Of a stretch of 64,000 bases of DNA, positions 1 through 32,780 are shown in pieces (position 1 is the stretch's first letter; each line of letters begins with the position of its first letter). A model generated the notes under the pieces. The model did no database searches and had not been told where the DNA came from. It saw nothing but the letters and a program-made list of their open reading frames with translations. Origin of the DNA: Apostichopus japonicus (taxonomy: Eukaryota; Echinodermata; Holothuroidea; Aspidochirotida; Stichopodidae); contig NC_092569.1 in assembly GCF_037975245.1 (NCBI RefSeq), positions 2,457,501-2,521,500 of the forward strand. The letters are read 5' to 3'. The position numbers were made by a program, and so were the translations under genes.

Positions 1-1283
1 AATCAAAGCCATATTTTACGCAGTGAAAAGACATTATTTAGGTAGTGTTTAGCCACTTTAAGTGTATTGGTATTTTGACACAATATTTTTTCCTTCACGC
101 TTTGGTGTGAACGAAACCAATTTTACCTTACCGTTGTATATACAAGCAGTACATGAACCTATATTCACATGTATGTACGGAGTGCCGATGCGTTAATTCA
201 ATAGTGTTAATTCAATAGCACTTTCGTCGCTGGTTTGCTGGTACGCACATGTTATCTAATACGCTGGACGGTGGGAGATGTGGTAGATTATAAAACACGG
301 CTTCCACAATTTGATCACTGATGACTCCAAATGATCTTTGACCTCTACCAAAAACAATAGGAATCTTGAACTCAACGTGTCACATCTACACACCAAATTT
401 GAGATTGGTCCAAGCTTCCCTTTTTGAGATATCGTGTTTATCCTGTTTTCACAATTTCACCCCTGGTGACCCCAAATGACATTTGACCTCGAATGACAAT
501 AGACCTCTTCTACTCAATGTGGTACTCATACACACGAAATATGATTTTGGTCCAAGGTGTTCTTCTTGAGATATCGTGAAGCAAAGGGTCTCACGCACAC
601 CGCTCACAGTCATCCGCCTGCATGACTACAAAGGTTACGATTATCATCGAAACTAAAAAGGTAAAAACAAATACAAATTTGTCAAACTTGCATTGCGTCA
701 AAAGTATGCACGAATGTATTCAAATTCGTGCCTTACACTACTGGTTCCCCCCCCCCCCCCTCGAATAGATGCTTGAAAAAAGACTTTGCTTCGATGGGCA
801 TGAGAACTTATCATAGCAAACATTCCTACAAAATAATTTACATTTCAAATGTAGGATAGGCAATTTACAAAAGACAATAAAACAGTGCATGTTTGTCTGG
901 TTGCAAACTACGTCTTCGATTTAAACAGAATTCTTAAAAGCTCATAAACTACGGATTTGCTAACTAGCTACGCTTGTATACAAGGCATATCTGCATACAG
1001 TTTAACTATTCCAAAATGTAGATTGAATTTTGCGCTCATCCATATTTCCTGCTATGGTTATTATATTTTCTTCATTAATATTATTCCTTTGTACGTTACA
1101 GACCATTTGTAATTGTACAGCTTGAATTTACAAAATAAATCTAATTATCTATGTTATCGATAACACGTCCTATTGTAAAGTAGAGGATGATATGTAAACT
1201 ATAATTGGTAGAACACTAATGACAACTTCTTTAATGTTCTAATGAACAAAGAAAACAAACTTTCATTAGTTATTTATACTCAC
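1..1283 (-). other. Copy 1 intron 3 (5' part), no exon seen
   Basis: This is intron sequence similar to the stretch 24000-25150 in copy 2. It contains a dispersed repeat at about 318-590 and poly-C at 749-760. I see no exon. Exon 4 of this gene must lie left of the window. Confidence 0.6.
318..590. repeat. Dispersed repeat (CCAAATGACCTTTGAC family)
   Basis: Two degenerate internal units carry the words CCCCAAATGACATTTGACC, TACTCAATGTGGTACTCAT, GATTGGTCCAAGCTTCC and TGAGATATCGTG. Related copies lie at about 21815-22075 and 24310-24430. This fits a non-coding interspersed repeat; the family was not identified. Confidence 0.5.
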
Positions 1284-1570
1284 TGGGGGTGCATCGAAGT
1301 CTTGCATAAAGTTTTTTCTTCCGTCTTGTGTCACGGTTAAGCTCGAAACAGGACCTGTGATGTTCGACGCCGACATATACTGAGACTCACAATGAGATAT
1401 AGGATTAATTGACGCTATTAACTGTAATCGTAGTTGACTGGTTCCAAAATGAAAAGCATCGTATTTTACACCTGTCAGGAACGCCATGTCTTTACTACAT
1501 GGAAGGGCTAACTCAAACGTAAATCTTCCATTTGTTTCCCAAAGTGCGCATAAGAAACAATCCACTTGAG
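1284..1570 (-). CDS. Copy 1 exon 3, main ectodomain
   Basis: The exon runs from a GCAG acceptor to a GTGAGT donor (287 bp, phase 1 to 0). It encodes a CFLC motif, then LALPC and ISHCES, and an N-glycosylation sequon in ASNIT. The CFLCA-x-W and PC positions match exon 3 of the other copies. Confidence 0.78.
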
Positions 1571-3647
1571 CTGCATATAAGAAAAATGAAAGTTAAGAAG
1601 TTAATATATCACATGCAATAATGATTAAACATGGCACGATAATCAATCACGAAACATGATATGAAATGATAGAGACGTTTAAAGAAGCTTAACCAAAAGG
1701 AACACCAGATTCATTACCCTTGTTGCTCTGCACTTCACAACTACCATTCACTGCCCCCCCCCCCCCCGCCCTAAAAATATTCGCTCTCTTCTGTAAAGTA
1801 AGAGTTGTGTGGGTACCTTATTAAATTAATCATTCTGTGTGTGCGTTTTTCGGTGTGTGTTCAACAAATTGAGCTAATTAACTTATTATTGAGTATTACT
1901 CCATATATTAAAAATGGCATTGGCCGGACTAAGACATTGTTCTTGATTGTTTAACCAAATAAAGGTTAATCGTCAAGTATAACTAACGGAATTGATTTCT
2001 TTCTCAGTATTTCGTCGCAAATTTGATACTTCAATATTGAAAACGAAATTTGACTAGTGGGCTACAGAACTAATAGAAAGCGTTGGGTATGATTTTGGTA
2101 TCGAACAAACATTAACTCAAAAATTCTACTTAGCCTACACTGCGTTCTGTACACAAATAGTTATCTCATATAACCTATGGTGAGCTTTTGTTCCAAAATT
2201 AATGTTAAAGCAGGTCTTTGCGTTTCATTCGGCAACTTGACATCTAGTATTTATACTACAAGTAAGACTGACAAAGTGATTAAGCTATATTCTCAGTCAC
2301 CTCCAGAAATTTTGCACCAAACAAAATGTGACGAGAAGGTAAAATCAAACCAATTATTTTCACCTATACAATTTTATGATTCATGTTACTAAGAATTAAA
2401 CACGCAAACAACGCAAATATTTTAAAATTTTAATTTGACGTCATTATTTGAAATGAGTTACATTATAACATGATTTGAGGAAAATTTGCATGTAAACCAC
2501 ATACAACATGAGTATAGGCGATTTATTTTCAATATCATCCTAAAAATGTCCAAATCGAGGTAGAGTTTATGCCTAAATCTTTACTTCGCTCGTCTATAAC
2601 ATTAAAAGAAAGTTCTTCTAACCCACATGAGTACAGGATTCAGGATTATACAAATCTTACAAGGACTTTTTTGTTAAAGATTATGCCAAATATTGTCGAA
2701 AGTCAGGTCGTACATTAAGTATAAGTTACGAAAATGAGATTACTCTACTTATGGTTTAACTCTCCGATCCCCCTTACACTTATGAATGCATAGCCTTGTT
2801 ATGTTGAAGCATCCGATCAGATGTATAGGTCTAGGCATCTATCTCCCAAAAGTATACAAATGTCTTTCTTTTCTTTGCCATCAAGTTCTTTGGATAGGGA
2901 CGGAGCTAGTCGCACTTAACCGCATTCTACAGTATTATGCACTCCATCTCGGCCACATCTTCAAAAGCTGGCTGCGCATCTAATAAACAGATCAGATTTT
3001 TCGATAATTTCTAGTAATGTCTGTTACTTACCTATACCATCTATGTTATAAAACTTCCATTCTTTGTCGTTTCCTTCTTTCAGACTTCTTAATCCAAAGT
3101 CCCTACATTCCAACCTTACTGATATGACTAAATAGAGAAAGATTGTTAACATAAATTAGCAGATGATCATAAATAAGTCATTAGTACATTGATTAACAAT
3201 CTTGGTGGTCTTGTGGAATACTTTGGTCAACATATTATAATGTTCCTCTCAGCACAGATAATGAACGAAAGCAGTTTACACCAGACCATTTATATATAAA
3301 ACTCAACTAACGGTACGTAAAAGTAACTGTTTTATTAAGATTATGGTACGGTTAATAACAATCATTTTAAACAGTACATGTGATTTGTAAGCCCATACAC
3401 TCACGAGAATCCGAGACTCCTCTCTGTTGATTTTAACCGTTATAGACACCATCAGAAATACCGCATTATTAGCCCATCCACCTTTCAACCACCACTACCC
3501 CCTTCCCCGCACCGCCATCCATCCACCCACCAGCCTCCCTGCAAATCCACCAAATTATAGAGTTTTATAATACTCACTCAAGTGAAAGAACACAAAAAGT
3601 GCAAGGTAGACTCTTGCTGGTAAAGAGAAACGAAAATGTAAACCCAT
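1284..3647 (-). CDS. Receptor copy 1, 5' part only (signal peptide and ectodomain)
   Basis: Exons 3647-3578, 3118-3032 and 1570-1284 join in frame (70+87+287 bp, 148 codons) and end in phase 0 at a GTGAGT donor. The rest of the gene lies beyond the left edge. The product begins with a hydrophobic signal peptide (MGLHFRF start, then VYLALFVFFHL) and continues into a type A ectodomain with the block ECRDFGLRSL, then CFLCALWE, ALPC and SHCES. It is a close paralogue of copy 2: exon lengths are 70/87/287 against 70/87/284 and the introns are also similar. This implies recent duplication. By analogy with the other copies it should continue into a stalk, one membrane helix and a tyrosine-rich tail. 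The ectodomain family was not recognised, so a cell-surface receptor role is inferred from architecture only. Confidence 0.75.
3032..3118 (-). CDS. Copy 1 exon 2, N-terminal ectodomain
   Basis: The exon is bounded by a CAG acceptor and a GTAAGT donor, with phase 1 at both ends. It encodes LECRDFGLRSLKEGNDKEW followed by KFYNIDGI. The C-x-DFGL-x(8-14)-W-x-FY pattern recurs in every copy whose exon 2 is in the window. Confidence 0.75.
3578..3647 (-). CDS. Copy 1 exon 1, signal peptide
   Basis: The ATG is at 3647-3645. Twenty-three codons run to a GTGAGT donor, leaving phase 1. A short basic segment (HFRFSLPAR) precedes a hydrophobic core (VYLALFVFFHL), as in a signal peptide. Confidence 0.75.
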
Positions 3648-6600
3648 TTTGTCCAGTGGTCCTGAAATACTAAGATAGATATCCTTTAGATACAATTTCA
3701 GCACAATATCATTTGCCGAATCATACCGTTAAATTGAAGTTATCAACAACACTATTGACACTATACTGCTTGTATGTGGTTATTGTACTTTCTCTTTCCT
3801 ATTTGTGGACTGTATCACTCAGACTGGTATACTACTCTCCAGCTACAGAAGAAATTTGATACGCTTCGGTCCACACTTCGGTAACACGACAGACAATATT
3901 CCCCCCAAAAATATGATTTCGTCAAGAACTGATATAGCTGTAGGAGGAAGTAACTATACCGTGTCACACATAAGACGTCATTCGGTACCTGAAAACCACC
4001 CCTGTTTGTGTTCATTGACCTGTGAGATCAAACTAAAAGGTTTATATAAAAGTCTAGAAGTGAGTAAATAGAAACTATCGTGACGAACGTAAAACTCTTT
4101 AATAATGAAGTGAACCGTGAATAAAATTCGACCTCAATATTAGATTGCAGACAACCTTAAATAAACAAACTATATACACAGTTTTAAATGTGTAGGTCAC
4201 CTAAATAGGTTCATTTAGTGGTTCAAAATAACTGTTGTCAAATTATGTGAAATTTCGGTCAATGAAATTAATATAAAATGTATATACGGCTAAATTTCTA
4301 GCAGGTTCTTCAAGTTCTCATAATGATAACAAGGCATTTCATTGTACAGAGGTCGCGAATGAAGACAAACTTGCCTTCAAATAAGATGAGAACATTTACC
4401 ACATTGTATGGTACCGAATTGCACAGTAATCGTATGAAAATTATATGTAAAACTTTATATGCGTTTATTTTTAGTATACAACGACATGCAAATCACCTGA
4501 GGAATCGATGAAAATGCATGAAGCGTAGAAACATTATGAATTTCATTCATCAAAAATGTCCGCACATCTTCCACGTTTGATTTACAACTGCTAATGCTTC
4601 CTTTAGCATTGTCATTCAGCCTCTGAAGAAGATTCTCTGAAGAAGCTCCTACTAGGATCAAAACGTCAGGCCCCACTTACTTTTACACATTCTCCTATAC
4701 ACAGGCTCATTAGTGGATAAGCATTTTGCTAACAGTTTTGTTTCATTTTCCCCTTTAATTATATAAGAATACATAAACGGACAATAAGAAACATCATTTG
4801 TGAAGCTTAAGGCTTAACACATGTCCAGTTACCCTAATATAGAACTAGAAACAATTGTATAGTGGCATATAGCGCTTCTTTGTTTTGTTACTTGATAATA
4901 GTGTTTGTTTAAAAATTCAATGCTTAGGTGACCACAATACTTTGACAGCTTAATGCTTAATCCAATGGGATATCAATATAGATTATGTTATACATTGAAA
5001 CTGAGTGGTCGGAGGACCATGAGCTGTCCTCAGTCTAACGACTGCCGCCGCCGATTTGGTCAATTATGTACCAACAGGTGCCCGAGCGTTAAAATCCTCG
5101 AATCTGATTGGCTACTCGGTAAACTCACCAGCGGATGGATATGTTGCAACAAAAAAAAACAGTATAGCTTAATTCCGAACACATCTATCTGATTAAGCCA
5201 ATTCAAAGGAAACGAATCAGATCAAGTATAGTATGATAATAAACCCCCGGTGTAAACACACGATGGCAACATGATGCCCAAAATATCTGAGAAAGCAAAC
5301 TTTCAGTCTGAAGTAGCCTATGCTAACCATATGGTGCGAGCAACGATAACCTTATTTATAGCAATGCTGCCATTAATACTATTTTATAGCATGAAACGGC
5401 TATCAAGACAAAAATAGTATCAAAAGTTCTTGGAGGCTTCAAATCCGTAGTAATCCGTAGTATACGTCAATGACCGTTATGTCCATTCGCTGTATCGCTA
5501 TACGTCTTGACATGAACACATCAGTTCATGTTGCTATGGACGCATGCGCAGTATGCCATTGCGTCAGATCGTCATGCTGCATTTCTTGAGACTTTTAATC
5601 AACTATAATAAAAGTAAAGAACAATGGGGTACCCTTTTGATACAACTGGTGGTTGATTTTCGTTTACATGTGTTTATTGAATTGAAACATTGTGGGATGA
5701 AAATTATTTTTGATTTAGTGCTTTGTATCAATGGACAGGGTTAATTAACGGTATAACGTACGTGTATGGCATTCTAATGTACTTACGGGTATAAAATCGT
5801 TAGATTAATTAATTATCTATGCTAGCAAAGCAACGCTTAAGTTTTAGTGGTATAGCTTGCGACTACAAACAATATTTCTCTTAAGGAACAGTTGGAATTT
5901 TCTATTCGGTTTTGTGAGCAACAGGGCCGTATTTAGGAATGGGCACGTGGGCAGTTGCCAATGGGCCTCCACAACAAGGGGCCCTCACATATTTCATGAA
6001 AAAATATAAGGAAGATGTAGACTGACACGACAAATTGATCCAAGATATTGCAAGGGTCAAGTCTCGTAAAGTGTCTGGTCTGTAAATATATGTACTGTAC
6101 TATATCCATGTTATGATTGAGCATGATTGCTCGCATGTACTGAGAGATGTGGTAGCAACCTGTTAATTTGCCTACGGTAGGGGTGGTAGCCACCTGTTCA
6201 TTTGTACTGAGAGAGGTGGTAGCAACCTGTTTACTTGTACTGAAAATTGGGCAGGCAAACAGGCTTTCATACCGTAATGAAAATTCTTGAACATAAATTT
6301 ACTTCAAAAATCACAAAATACTGCACCATTTTGCATCTAAGCACCCTTAATTATTCAACAAAAAACCCTCAACTTAGACACCTCCCCCAGGACGGCGATC
6401 ACTAGGGTGCTGTGGGCCTCCACTACTAAAGGTTGCCCACGGGCCTCCACATGTCTAAATATGGCCTTTGTGAGCAAGACGAATTGTATTCAGCTACAGA
6501 TAATATTTTCCTTGTTTTTCTAAGGTTCTGCCTGTACCTATACCTTACGCTTCTTATTTCAAAGTATTAATGGTGAAAGGGGAAAGAGAACATAAAGAGA

Positions 6601-8266
6601 AACAAGGAAAATGAAAGACCTAAAGACTAAAACTCATTTCATTTCATTGGTTGTTGTATTTTATAACACATGATGCATTCGCCATATAATATTTCCCACC
6701 TTGTTTATTTAAACCTTTTGTATCCCGTTTGAAATAGAGAGGTAACGATGCATAACGCACTGCTAATTCAGATTAAAAACCTTCGTCATCGCTTATTTTG
6801 TTTCTTTGATTTTGTTTTGTAATAGTTTAACAAATGCTATGACGGCCTAAAACACAGTGCCCGAAGAAAATTAATTTACTCAAAAAATCCAATAACCAAT
6901 GAAGTATCACGCTGTGGAAGCTGTACAGGTTCACACAGACCTGTTCGTTGTACAAATATGCTAGGGTTTGACCAATAACAATTATGACAGACCTGTGTAC
7001 ATTTTTGGGGGGGTTGTCATGTTATATGTAACAAAATGCCAAGAACAAGGCTTGTCCTTTGAAAGATGGAAAATGTGGGGGTGTGCGCAACCCTCTGTCA
7101 CCCCCCCCCCCCACTCATGTTATCCCTGCATACGGGTCTACAGGAGTTCGATAATGTTCGTGAAACATGCAGTTGCATAGATGTACAAAAACCAGATATG
7201 TGTGGTAAACCAATACTTCTTTATAAAACACTATAGATTGCCTGTTATGAAAACTCTATAGATATATACATCTTTCCACAATCCTCCTTTTAAAATGAGT
7301 TTTACTAAGTAATACTCAAATGTGAAAGTCTTTACACTGACCAGCCTGGTTGTGTAAATTCAAAAATTTGGAGCTTTAAGACCTTGAATAACATAGACCG
7401 TCTACCATCAAGCAATCACACCTTGCAAAAAAAAAAAAACATAACGCATAATCGAAATTATATACAAATTGTTTGCCATGAAATCGAGAAGAAATAGAAA
7501 TAATAGAATATTTATGATCAGTTTAAAATGTTTTTGATTTGTATCCACTCTTCTACCCTACTGTATTCACAATTGTTTTCTAGTACTGTGTTTTAGAGAA
7601 AACAAAATTGTCTAATAGTATAATTATCAGTGTAGAATGTGATGTCCTTTTATCCATTCCTTTACTTTCCTGTTGAATAATATTATAATCTTATTTAACT
7701 GAATCAATAAATGAATAAGATTAGACAAATGAAGTAAAAACATAAAGAATGGGCAATATAATTTGTTACAATGTAGAAAACGTCAAAAGGTACCAAAATT
7801 AAATAAGCCAGTCTTCGAATATGTTTTCTTTCTTCATCTATATAGATAAAGAGAAAGTAATTGTTTTAGTATAATTAACGAAAAGGCTTGATTATCTCCC
7901 ATAGTGTACATCTTCCTCATATAACGGAATATAGAAACGACGCCATATTTATTTACTTCGTGTTCAACGTAATCCTTTAAATACTTTATAGCAAATTGTG
8001 AAAACAATGTCTAAATTATTATCAAATTAAATGCAACAAACAAGTTTGAAAAGACAAGGACCGTCATTTTGCTTATTTCGGCTGATTTTTTTTTAACTTT
8101 TTACATGTGTCCTCTAGTACCATGGTTCCCATTTATCAGGAAGGCACCTCACGGAGAGCTAGAGACTTTCGCTCTTCACTTATCAGTTTCCATGCGCTGA
8201 ACCACAATCAATGTAAAATTCAAAATATTTATGAAGACAATCGTTACAAATTGAGGAATGCACAAT
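3648..8266. other. Spacer between copy 1 and copy 2
   Basis: The stretch holds no supported gene. Its right half matches the spacers at about 29.7-32.7, 42.8-45.1 and 54.1-57.9 kb. The part upstream of copy 1 (3648-4700) matches 28166-29560 upstream of copy 2. It holds a hAT-like MITE at 5922-6469 and a CTGAAGA-hairpin motif near 4635. The short open frames are not conserved between paralogous spacers. Confidence 0.6.
5922..6469. mobile_element. hAT-like MITE with 8-bp target duplication
   Basis: The element starts CAGGGCCGTATTTAGG and ends in the inverted form CTAAATATGGCC. It is flanked on both sides by the perfect 8-bp duplication GTGAGCAA (5914-5921 and 6470-6477). CAG-type ends and 8-bp duplications are typical of hAT elements. 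It has no coding capacity. Internally a GGTGGTAGCAACCTGTT-like word is repeated three times. The paralogous spacer near 43210 has a single GCGAGCAG with no insert, which is an empty site. Confidence 0.75.
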
Positions 8267-8285
8267 TTTATTTATGTGGTTTATT
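8267..8285 (-). promoter_or_regulatory. Candidate poly(A) signals of copy 2
   Basis: Two AATAAA hexamers on the minus strand (8285-8280 and 8272-8267) lie about 110-125 bp after the stop. Both are present at matching places in copies 4 and 5. Confidence 0.5.
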
Positions 8286-8393
8286 CTTATTCTGGGGAAA
8301 ACCGCTACGCCTTCTATACATAACAATCGTCTAAGGAAGTCCTGAGATCCTTATAGACCTGCGCCCTGGTTTCCCAATACCAAGTTAAGCTTT

Positions 8394-28165
<19,772 letters not shown>

Positions 28166-28828
28166 TTTGTCCGGCCAGAACACAGTGGCCCTGAAATACT
28201 AAGATAGATATCCTTTAGATATAATTTCTGTACAATATCATTTGCCGCACCATACCGTCAAATTGAAGTAACCAGCAACACTATTGGCACTATGCAGCTT
28301 GTATGTGGTTATTTGTACTTTCTCTTTCCTATTTGTGGACTGTATCACTCAAACGGGTATACAACTCTTCAGACATAGAAGCAATTCTATACGCTTCGGT
28401 CCACACTTCGGTAACACGACAGGCAATATTCCCCCCCCCCCCCCCAAAATATGATTTCGTCATGAACTGACATAGCTGTAGGAGGAAGTAACTCTACCGT
28501 GTCACACATAAGATGTACACCATTCGTTACCTGAAAACCACCCCTGTTTGTGTTCATTGACCTGTGAGATTAAATATAAAGGTTTCTATAAAAGTCTAGA
28601 AGTGAGTAAGTAGAAACTATCGTGACGAACGTAAAATTCTTTAATAATGAAGTGAACCGTGAATAAAATTTGACCTCAGTATCAGATTGTAGACAACCTT
28701 TAATAAACAAACTATATACACAGTTTTAAGAGAATCCATGTGTAGGTCACCTAAATAAGTTCATTTAGTGGTTCAAAATAACTGTTGTCAAATTATGTGA
28801 AATTTCGGTCAGTGAAATTAATACAGAA

Positions 28829-29110
28829 TGAATATTCCCTACCCTGTGCCTTTAATCCTCTCTTTGTCCCCCCCCCCCACTGTTTATCTCCTACCTCTCC
28901 TCTTCCCCTGTTGCTTTCTTCTCACCATCCCTTGTCTACTTATAATCCCCTTTCATCTATCTCATTGTGTTCACCGTGCTCATTAACCTGTCTGTATTCT
29001 GTGCGTGTTTTTGCCCCCCTCCCCCCCCCCCCCCCGTTACTGTAACTTGTCATTTATCCTCTGAAGAAGATCCTGCTAGGATCGAAACGTCAGGCCAACT
29101 TACTTTTACA
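28829..29110 (+). mobile_element. Short insertion with CTGAAGA-hairpin-GAAAC end
   Basis: Relative to the paralogous sequence at about 4270-4280, some 280 bp are inserted here. The insert has a pyrimidine-rich body with poly-C runs and ends CTGAAGAAGATCC, TGCTA, GGATCGAAACGTCAGG. The stem GATCC/GGATC closes a five-base loop. A diverged copy of the motif is at 4635-4667 and another at 29478-29508. A related pyrimidine-rich piece lies at about 42890-43040. The type of retroelement was not established. Confidence 0.5.
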
Positions 29111-30887
29111 CAAAATGTATATACGGCTAAATTTCTAGCAGGTAACCATTTCTTCAAGTTCGCATAATGATAACTAGGCATTCCATTATACAGAGGCCGC
29201 GAATGAAGACAAACTTGCCTTCAAATAAGATGAGAACATTTACCGCATTGTACGGTACCGAATTGCGCAGATATCGTATGAAAATTATATGTAAAACTTT
29301 ATATGCGTTTTGTTTTAGTATACCACGGCATGAAAATCACATGAGGAATCGATGAATATGCATGCAGCGTAGAAATATTATGAATTTCATTCATCAAAAA
29401 TGTCCGCGCATCTTTCACGTTTGATTTACAACTGCTAATGCCTCCTTTAGCATTGAACAGCCTCTGAAGAAGAGCCACTGAAGAAGATCCTGCTAGGATC
29501 GAAACGTCAGGCCCTCTTACTTTTACACATTCTCTCGCACATGTTCTTTAGTGGATAAGCAGTTTGCTAACAGTTTTGTTTTATTTCTATTTTAATGCTT
29601 CGGATCTTTTAATCATATCAGAATACATATACGGACAATATAAAATATCATTTGTGAAGATTAAGGCTAAACACATGCCCAGTTACCCTAATATAGAAGA
29701 CACAATTGTAGTGGCATATAGCGCTTCTTTGTTTTGTTACTTGATAATAGTGTTTGTTTAAAAATATCAAGTAAATTGCGCGCACATCCTGTTTACTAAC
29801 AACATCGACATTTTGCGATTCGCAGGAATTAATAGAAAGATTTGAAGTTCTTTGTTCAATTTTGATATATATTACCCGGCTTCTTTTACTTGTTTTTCAA
29901 TGGGTGTTTTTAAAGGTGTCGTCATGATTGTATTGTATCCGTGAGTCCAAATAACAGTTTTTGGTGGACCGGATCACGGCTTTCTCGGAATAGGGGGCTT
30001 GTGAATCAAGTATTAGTAGATACCGAATTACAAGTACCCAATTAGCAATACAGTACAGAAACATCGGTAAAAAGTAAGAATACCAACTCTATAATCAATT
30101 CCGCTATGCACCTCGTTTTGAGCAACGTTGCCCCATTACGAGTGGGAAAGGGAAATAAATTTACTTAAATACTTCCGACCTTCCTACTAGCTTACAGTTT
30201 GCGGGGATAACGGCACCTTGACGCTGAAAGAATCAATGCATTGCATCACTGCTCACCGTCAGTCTATCACTTTAGTTGCAGCATATAGGTTTGAATTCAA
30301 ACACTGTAACGGTGGTTTATTTGTCGATATAATGCCAATTTAAAAAAAAAAAAAAAATAGCTTCGATGTAAAAGTGCACGATGGAAGTGAACTCTTGAGG
30401 AAGTTGAGGCAATGTTATACCACTTTAGGCCTTCAAAGCTTAGCGTTGGAGAATATGTTTACTGGTGGGAGGATATTGAAGAAAAATGTCTACTCTCGTT
30501 GCTAAATATTTACATGATTATAATACGAAAATATTGAAGTTCCAATCAATGGCCAAAATGTTAGCAATCCGGTGAGAAATTGCTATTACCGAGTGAGAAC
30601 TACCAAATGGTGTAAGTGACCAGATTATTTCGACAGTTTAATAATGTGTAATTCAATCGGACATTAATATGCATGGAGTATGCTATACCTAGAAACGAAG
30701 CGGTCGGCGGACCTTAGTCTATCGGCTGTCGCTGCCGATTTGGTCACTCCTGTGCCAAGATTTGCGCTCTCAGCTTTTCAAACAACGCTTAAGTACTAGT
30801 GGTATAGCTGCGACAACTACAAATAGACACACAAACATACAGACACACACACAAACAATTTTCTATAGCCAACTGAAGCTCTATTAA

Positions 30888-31503
30888 AGCAGCATTTTGC
30901 GTTGGGTCGCTTTTTACCACTTTTTTAACATGTGCATCGATTTTTTTACATGTATCAATCATAAAACAGCAATCTAAGATACCATCCAAGTTTCACCCTG
31001 CCAAGAGCGTTAATTAGCGAGTAATTAACGATTTATGTCGATAAATGAGAAGAGTGTCCTCGACAAATTTCACAGTTAAAATTAATCGCATACAATTCCG
31101 CCAAACCCACTAGTTTGAATTCAACCAATCAGAGATGCAGGTTTAGTTATGAGCCGTTGCTAAAAATAGATTCAAGACTTCGCGTTGGTTGTACCAGGGA
31201 GTTGTTATGCAACTCCCTGGTACAACTGCCATATAGATTGTACACAAATCAAGCGTGGTGTTATATTACGTATCTGTCAATGACGTTCGTAGTGTTTAAA
31301 TATTCATATTATGGGCGAGGTTTATTGGGTTCCCAACGGAAAATATCTTGGAGAACAACAAAGTTGAAAGTTGCAATTTTTTCGACTTTTATGCCACCAT
31401 TTGAAGTAAAATATAAATAGATTAGCTAGTTATGTATGTCGTTATGGCAAAGTGGAATCAGTGAGGTTGAGAAAAATCATAGAAAAGGACGCAAAATGCT
31501 GCT
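30888..31503. mobile_element. TTAA-flanked MITE, 616 bp
   Basis: The ends AGCAGCATTTTGCGT and ACGCAAAATGCTGCT are inverted repeats. Both are flanked by TTAA (30884-30887 and 31504-31507). The paralogous spacer near 43170 has a single CTTAAGG with no insert. TTAA targets are typical of piggyBac- and Kolobok-type elements. No coding frame; an internal palindrome lies at 31188-31226. Confidence 0.7.
31188..31226. repeat. Perfect 17-bp palindrome
   Basis: GTTGTACCAGGGAGTTG is followed by TTATG and then its exact inverted complement CAACTCCCTGGTACAAC. It lies within the TTAA-flanked MITE. Confidence 0.85.
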
Positions 31504-31935
31504 TTAAAGAATGAACTTATTGTATCCAGCCGCATATAATATGTTCTTTGTTGTTATAAGGTTAAGCCTACACCAATACAATCCGCTTGTTATGTCAATG
31601 TATTAACGGTGAAAGGGGAAGAAATCCTAAAGAGAAACAAAGAAAATTAAAGATAAAAAAGACTGAAATTCATACCTATCTTGGCCTTTTATTGGTGTTG
31701 CTTACAACACGTTCTGTATGCGTACTGTAATATTTTCCCATTATTTATTTAAATCTGTCATATCCCCTTTGAAATGGAAAGGAACGATATATGTAGCAAA
31801 GATAATTCAGATTAAAAGATTGAACAACCACTAATTAAAAAAATATATAGAGATTCTTTGCATTTTATTTCTTTGTCTATCCTATAATATTGGCGAAAAG
31901 AAATAAATACACACAGGCATTTACATGTGCATACA

Positions 31936-31990
31936 TATATATAGGCCTATATATATAGGCCTATATATATAGGCCTATATATATATAGGC

Positions 31991-32064
<74 letters not shown>
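31936..32064. repeat. TATAGGCCTATA array and (AT)n microsatellite
   Basis: Four palindromic units of the form TATATAGGCCTATATA run into about 70 bp of pure AT. Confidence 0.85.
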
Positions 32065-32070
<6 letters not shown>

Positions 32071-32774
32071 TCCCGTGTGTGTATAGATATATTTACTCAA
32101 ATTTCAACTTCTTTATAATGACAGTCATGGTAGTTTAAATTTAAAAGCTTTGAGCTTTGATATCTTGAATAACATAGTTCGTGTACCGTCAAACACTCAA
32201 ACGTCGCTATTTGCGTCAAAATAAAGCATTGGCGAATGTAACGCATACTCGAATATATACATATATCTAACATCATAAAACGAAGAAAAACAAAATAATC
32301 ATAGAATATTTATCAGGACTTAAATTGTGCTTCATGTTATCCATTCCTTTACCTGTTTAATTGTATGATTACTTCATTTAACTGAACAAAGAAATTAAGA
32401 AAATATTGTATAGAATATAGGAACCGACCGAAGCTACAAAATTAAATATGCACGTTTTGAATATTTTTCCCCATTACCTATATAAAAGGAAAACAATTGT
32501 TTCTTATAATAAAGGGGTCTCACGTAGTGTTGTATTACTTCCTCTTAAAAGCGGAACGTACAAACAATAAGCATATGTATGTGTTCAACGCAGTCAAAAA
32601 ATACTTGTCTATATTGTTTCCTGCTTGTCAAGGAAGTCACCTCACGGAGAGCTTAATATTTTCGTTGTTCACTGTTCTCCGTTTTCATGCGCTGATCCCA
32701 ACACGACAAATTAAAACGATTTATTAGGACAACCATAACAACTTTAGGAATTCAGCATTTCACGACTAGTTTGT

Positions 32775-32780
32775 TTTATT
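32775..32780 (-). promoter_or_regulatory. Candidate poly(A) signal of copy 3
   Basis: AATAAA on the minus strand about 635 bp after the stop, at the place aligned with the poly(A) signals of the other copies. This gives copy 3 a long 3' untranslated region made of dead tail repeats. Confidence 0.45.

Larger units (their letters stand above)
28166..32774. other. Spacer between copy 2 and copy 3
   Basis: No supported gene. The left half matches the sequence upstream of copy 1, and the right half matches the other spacers. It holds an insertion of about 280 bp with a CTGAAGA-hairpin motif (28829-29110), a TTAA-flanked MITE (30888-31503) and an AT tract. Confidence 0.6.

Noticed and set aside
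28785-29167. Pro-rich plus-strand frames (66 and 86 residues)
   Set aside because: They come from poly-C and CT-rich sequence inside a short insertion that is absent from the paralogous spacer.
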